Virus record (IMG/VR): IMGVR_UViG_3300049224_000015
Coordinates: 1 to 24,434 of that record
Direction: 5' to 3' (one strand)
DNA: 24,434 nucleotides
Source: a virus
The number at the start of each line of letters is the position of its first letter. The stretch's first letter is position 1. The translations under genes and the position numbers were made by a program. The notes beneath the pieces were generated by a model. It had not been told where the DNA came from and made no database searches. It worked only from the letters and a program-made list of their open reading frames with translations. Positions 21,661 to 24,434 of the stretch are shown piece after piece.

Positions 21661-23205
21661 ATGCCGTTAGGAGCTTTCAAAGTAGCATTGTTTGGTTCAG
21701 GTTCTGGGGCGTCTGACACATTTATTGCTGAGATACGTTCAGATACTTCAGACTCTGGCTCTGCCTTGCAGCGTAATATGAGTGGTATAGCAGTTGATAG
21801 CGACGAAAATGTTTATATAGCTGGATATGGAAGTAAAGCAGCAGGCGGCTACCAAGCTTGGTTTATTAAAACTGATGCGTTGTTCTCTGATTTTACAATC
21901 AACAGAGTTTCTGACGCTAATGCCACGGAACAAGGCAACTGGTATTACCAAGACTTGTTTAATACCAGAACAGCAGGAAGTTCAACTGACCAAATTTGGT
22001 GGGGCGGACAAGTAAATAATGTAAGCCCTGAATTTCCTCGATGGTGTGCCACGATGAAATCAGATTTGAGTGAAGAAACCGATACCTTCGGTGGCTTCAT
22101 GTGGTATCTAAATTCGTGGCCTTGGAATAACAGCGGTAACTACAATAACGACCCAAGAGGTATTCTTGCTTCTAGTGACTCCAACATACTTGTAGGCAAT
22201 TCTCGTCTCTATGAGACTCAACAAAGTTACCAAAACGCTGTTTTCAATACTGTGTTCACCAAAAGCAGTAGCGAATACGCAATTGCTTATGCTAAGAGTT
22301 ACACCCCCGGATGGGCGCAAAACGCTTACACGGCTGGAAACTGGTTGAGAGCTACTGGCAGCAGCAGTTCTATTTGGGAGGACCACGATTTTTATTTTGG
22401 GACAAGCAATGTCAGCTATCAAAATGGTGGTGCCCAACTTTTTAGACGTTATGGGGGCGGTCACGGTTCAGAAGATTCTCATTGTTATTACCCAAACACA
22501 GGGACTATTAACACAGGATCATTCCAATTAACTGGTAAAGGAAACTACCTTTACTTGGTATGTATGAACAACGGTGACTCTTCAACGCATTTATGTAAAA
22601 TTAATGAGTTTGGTACATCTAGCGGCGATATTGTTTGGTCACGAGAAACATATAGAACTGGTCAAAATGGGCAACAAGGGTATCAAACCACACCTGTAAT
22701 TGATTCAAACGAAAATATTTGGCAGACCCATACCTACCAATACGCTGAAGGTTCTGTCAACCGAATGGGAACTATTATTTATAGGTACAACAGTAGCGGT
22801 ACGATTGATCGTTGTTACGATTTACGACAAGCAACAGACATAACTGATGCCTACAACTACCAGTTCCCTCGACAACTAGCGTTGAGCTATAGCGAAGATA
22901 TATTATATCTGGCGTTTGGTGGTTATGCAGATGGCACAACAAACACTGGCGCTTATGTATTGGCAGTTAAAACAGATGGTTCGACAACAGGCACAGCAAC
23001 TCTTGGTACTGGGTCTGGTCCTGCTGTAGACGATACGACGTGGGTTTTAACTTCAGACACTTCGTATGCTACAAGCGCAACTTCGGATTGGGTTAAAACT
23101 AGTACAAGCGGTGTTTCTTGGGGGAGTATTCAACCGAATCAATTCCAAAGCATAACTGCAACGACAACAGCAAAAACAGGTGCTATCACATTGGGTGCTT
23201 TCTAA
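21661..23205 (+). CDS. Beta-propeller-like receptor-binding protein with N-terminal anchor (514 aa)
   Basis: The start MPLGAFKVALFGSGSG matches the anchor of the fibre-tip gene at 19715. About six repeats follow, each with a (D/E)NIxYxxG-like strand and a later VxKxD-like strand: residues about 42-72 (AVDSDENVYIAGYG, WFIKTDA), 110-136, 166-200, 293-318 (GNYLYLV, LCKINEFG), 344-380 (VIDSNENIWQ, IIYRYNSSG) and 404-440 (SEDILYLAFGGY, VLAVKTDG). This suggests a propeller typical of sugar- or surface-binding proteins. A Ser/Thr-rich C-terminal region of about 70 residues follows. There are no catalytic motifs for a depolymerase. AAGGA overlaps the preceding stop region, and the stop is coupled (TAATG) to the next gene. 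Confidence 0.7.
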   Translation: MPLGAFKVALFGSGSGASDTFIAEIRSDTSDSGSALQRNMSGIAVDSDENVYIAGYGSKAAGGYQAWFIKTDALFSDFTINRVSDANATEQGNWYYQDLFNTRTAGSSTDQIWWGGQVNNVSPEFPRWCATMKSDLSEETDTFGGFMWYLNSWPWNNSGNYNNDPRGILASSDSNILVGNSRLYETQQSYQNAVFNTVFTKSSSEYAIAYAKSYTPGWAQNAYTAGNWLRATGSSSSIWEDHDFYFGTSNVSYQNGGAQLFRRYGGGHGSEDSHCYYPNTGTINTGSFQLTGKGNYLYLVCMNNGDSSTHLCKINEFGTSSGDIVWSRETYRTGQNGQQGYQTTPVIDSNENIWQTHTYQYAEGSVNRMGTIIYRYNSSGTIDRCYDLRQATDITDAYNYQFPRQLALSYSEDILYLAFGGYADGTTNTGAYVLAVKTDGSTTGTATLGTGSGPAVDDTTWVLTSDTSYATSATSDWVKTSTSGVSWGSIQPNQFQSITATTTAKTGAITLGAF

Positions 23206-23513
23206 TGTTGAATATCGTTTACATGGATATAGAAGGGAATTATCCCCGACATTCAGGAGATATCCAAGCTGTTCATCCAGATTGGAATGTGGGAGATCCT
23301 CTGCCAGATCGCTGGCGTGCTGTCGAAGTTGACGATTCCCCTGAAACCGTTGTTACTTATCCTGAAGATGCGTCTGACGAAAACCCTAAACCTCCATTGA
23401 CTTATCAAAAGTTGGTTCGGGAAGCTCCTGTCTTTAACGCCACATCAGGTGTATGGACGCAGGGCTGGAGTGTAGAAACGCTCGATTGGGAAGCCCCAGA
23501 TGAAACTGGTTGA
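23205..23513 (+). CDS. Small fibre-adjacent hypothetical protein (102 aa)
   Basis: ATG 23205 is preferred over the in-frame ATG at 23118, which lies inside the propeller gene, because it forms a TAATG junction with that gene's stop. The protein is acidic and rich in Pro, Trp and Asp (PDWNVGDPLPDRWRAVEVDD, then WTQGWSVETLDW). The compact Trp-rich pattern is seen in small proteins downstream of phage fibres, which may assist fibre assembly or cap the fibre. No membrane segment is visible. It overlaps the endolysin start by 14 nt. Confidence 0.65.
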   Translation: MLNIVYMDIEGNYPRHSGDIQAVHPDWNVGDPLPDRWRAVEVDDSPETVVTYPEDASDENPKPPLTYQKLVREAPVFNATSGVWTQGWSVETLDWEAPDETG

Positions 23514-24312
23514 TGCCCCCGGCAAAGTAAACACCGGGCGGCCACTCAAACCATTCGGCATAGTCGTCCACCACACCGCCTCAAACCGCAACGCAGATCC
23601 CGACAACGTGATCGCAATGTGTGTACGAGGAGTCAACAAAGTACCCGGACCTCTATACAACTACATCATCAAACGTAATGGCACCATTGTCAAGTTGACT
23701 GCTGAGAACGTGAAAGCTAACCACGCTGGCCGAGGCTTACAAGCTGTGTTGACACGGATGCAGCAGAACAATCCGGTAGTAGGGGACGCTACAAGTCCCG
23801 GTAAGATCAGCGCTAACTCTCGTTTAATAGGTGTTTCTCTTATTAATGACGGGTTGGGAGAAGATATACCCGAGGCTCAGATGGACGCACTCGTAGAGTT
23901 GTGCGCCTTTCTGTGCGACGGGCATAAATGGAACCCTGACTGTGCTGTGATAGGCCACAAAGAATGGACTTCACGTAAGGTTGATCCCTCGTTCTCAATG
24001 AGTGAGCTTCGAGGAATGATTCAACGACGCATGGTCACAAGCATTCCTGTAATGACTTTACCTAAAGAACCAGAGGATGGGCTTGTCCAGTTCCCCGGAA
24101 CACTACGCAAAGGCTCTCGAAGCCAAGCAGTTGTCCATGTTCAACGAGTAGTAGGAGCTTTAGCCGACGGAATATACGGGCGTGGTACACTCGCCAAGGT
24201 AAAACAATGGCAGCGAGCCAAAGGGCTTGTTGCAGATGGCGTAGTTGGTCCAAAGACTTGGGCGGCTATGCAGATACGGAGACAAGAAGTTGTTCAACCA
24301 GCGTTTTATTAA
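23500..24312 (+). CDS. Endolysin: N-acetylmuramoyl-L-alanine amidase with peptidoglycan-binding domain
   Basis: Cleaves the amide bond between MurNAc and the stem peptide to lyse the host. The N-terminal Amidase_2 (PGRP-like) domain spans about residues 10-175. IVVHHTAS gives zinc ligand His24, and IGHKEWTSRKVDPSF gives His153, the catalytic-type Lys160 and Asp162 in the third ligand position. YNYIIKRNGTI is the usual YH/YN strand. A C-terminal PG_binding_1 repeat (about 200-257) has LRKGSRSQAVVHVQ and GVVGPKTWAAM. There is no signal peptide, consistent with holin-dependent release. ATG 23500 has GGGAAG upstream and overlaps the previous gene by 14 nt. The first about 70 codons favour C-ending codons more than the rest. 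Confidence 0.92.
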   Translation: MKLVDAPGKVNTGRPLKPFGIVVHHTASNRNADPDNVIAMCVRGVNKVPGPLYNYIIKRNGTIVKLTAENVKANHAGRGLQAVLTRMQQNNPVVGDATSPGKISANSRLIGVSLINDGLGEDIPEAQMDALVELCAFLCDGHKWNPDCAVIGHKEWTSRKVDPSFSMSELRGMIQRRMVTSIPVMTLPKEPEDGLVQFPGTLRKGSRSQAVVHVQRVVGALADGIYGRGTLAKVKQWQRAKGLVADGVVGPKTWAAMQIRRQEVVQPAFY

Positions 24313-24434
24313 AGATTCATTAGAGCGTGCTATCTCTACCTTCGCTCAGGCGTGGGTAGCTGCGATGGCAGTGCCCGGACCAGATTGGTCTGACTCATTG
24401 AAGGTCGCCGGTGTTGCGGCCCTTGTATCTATTG
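24290..24434 (+). CDS. Probable holin (r1t-like), partial at the window edge
   Basis: A frame open to the right edge overlaps the endolysin end by 23 nt. No ATG is available; TTG 24290 is chosen because GGAG (24278-24281) stands 8 nt upstream. The visible part, starting (M)FNQRFIKDSLERAISTFAQ and continuing AWVAAMA, DWSDSLKVAGVAALVSI, resembles r1t-type holins of Gram-positive phages: a helical amphipathic start (KDxxERAxxTFAQ), a first membrane segment and a W-containing loop before a second. Holins form the membrane lesion that times lysis and lets the amidase reach the wall. Only 48 codons are visible, so the second membrane segment and the C-terminus are cut off. Confidence 0.7.
   Translation, partial: MFNQRFIKDSLERAISTFAQAWVAAMAVPGPDWSDSLKVAGVAALVSI

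Noticed and set aside
23118-23204. Upstream ATG extension of the 102-residue gene
   Set aside because: It would overlap the propeller gene by 88 bases; the TAATG junction at 23203-23207 is the natural start.
1-24434. CRISPR arrays, insertion sequences, integrase or repressor genes
   Set aside because: No regularly spaced repeats, no transposase- or recombinase-like protein, and no minus-strand gene with support anywhere in the window.

Overview
The window is the late (structural plus lysis) half of a tailed double-stranded DNA phage genome. All genes lie on the + strand and are packed with 1-14 nt overlaps or very short gaps; TAATG, TGATG and ATGA stop/start junctions are common. Nothing indicates an integrase, repressor, tRNA, CRISPR array or transposon. 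The layout (large terminase, portal, a 2240-residue virion protein followed by three further large virion proteins, scaffold, an N4-gp56-type major capsid protein, short fibre genes, lysis genes) and the absence of a tape-measure gene, tail-tube gene or G/GT-style frameshift pair suggest a podovirus-like (short-tailed) virion. The amidase plus peptidoglycan-binding endolysin, the probable r1t-type holin and a promoter placed as for a leaderless mRNA point to a Gram-positive, probably aquatic actinobacterial host. That host call is inference; the sequence does not name it.

Region by region. Bases 1-509 contain no convincing gene and are full of inverted repeats, including a strong hairpin at 211-232 and an upstream segment (100-109) that could pair with its 5' arm instead. 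Bases 510-1639 hold four small genes: a 42-residue acidic protein, two single-span membrane proteins and a 90-residue cysteine-rich acidic protein. Bases 1649-5738 hold the packaging ATPase/nuclease (terL), the portal and a 132-residue portal-associated protein. Bases 5735-16822 encode four large consecutive proteins (2240, 454, 603 and 396 residues). They are probably internal or ejected virion proteins: the first carries an ADP-ribosyltransferase-like domain and the third starts with a lysozyme-like transglycosylase domain.

Bases 16926-18383 encode the scaffold and the major capsid protein. A hairpin overlaps the ribosome binding site of the capsid gene. After the capsid gene comes a probable terminator, immediately followed by an extended -10 promoter whose predicted start coincides with the ATG of a 32-residue very basic protein. 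Bases 18610-23513 are the virion-surface and adhesion block: a 146-residue structural protein, a 218-residue fibre-like protein, three tandem paralogous fibre-tip proteins sharing an F-x-x-IPQTY motif, a 76-residue accessory protein, a six-repeat beta-propeller-like protein and a 102-residue accessory protein. The block ends with an amidase endolysin and a probable TTG-initiated holin cut by the window edge.

Working together, terL pumps DNA through the portal into a scaffolded N4-gp56-type capsid. The large proteins are probably packed inside and delivered with the genome, with the transglycosylase opening the cell wall and the ART-like domain possibly modifying a host or virion target. The fibre set determines attachment. 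The amidase and holin release progeny.
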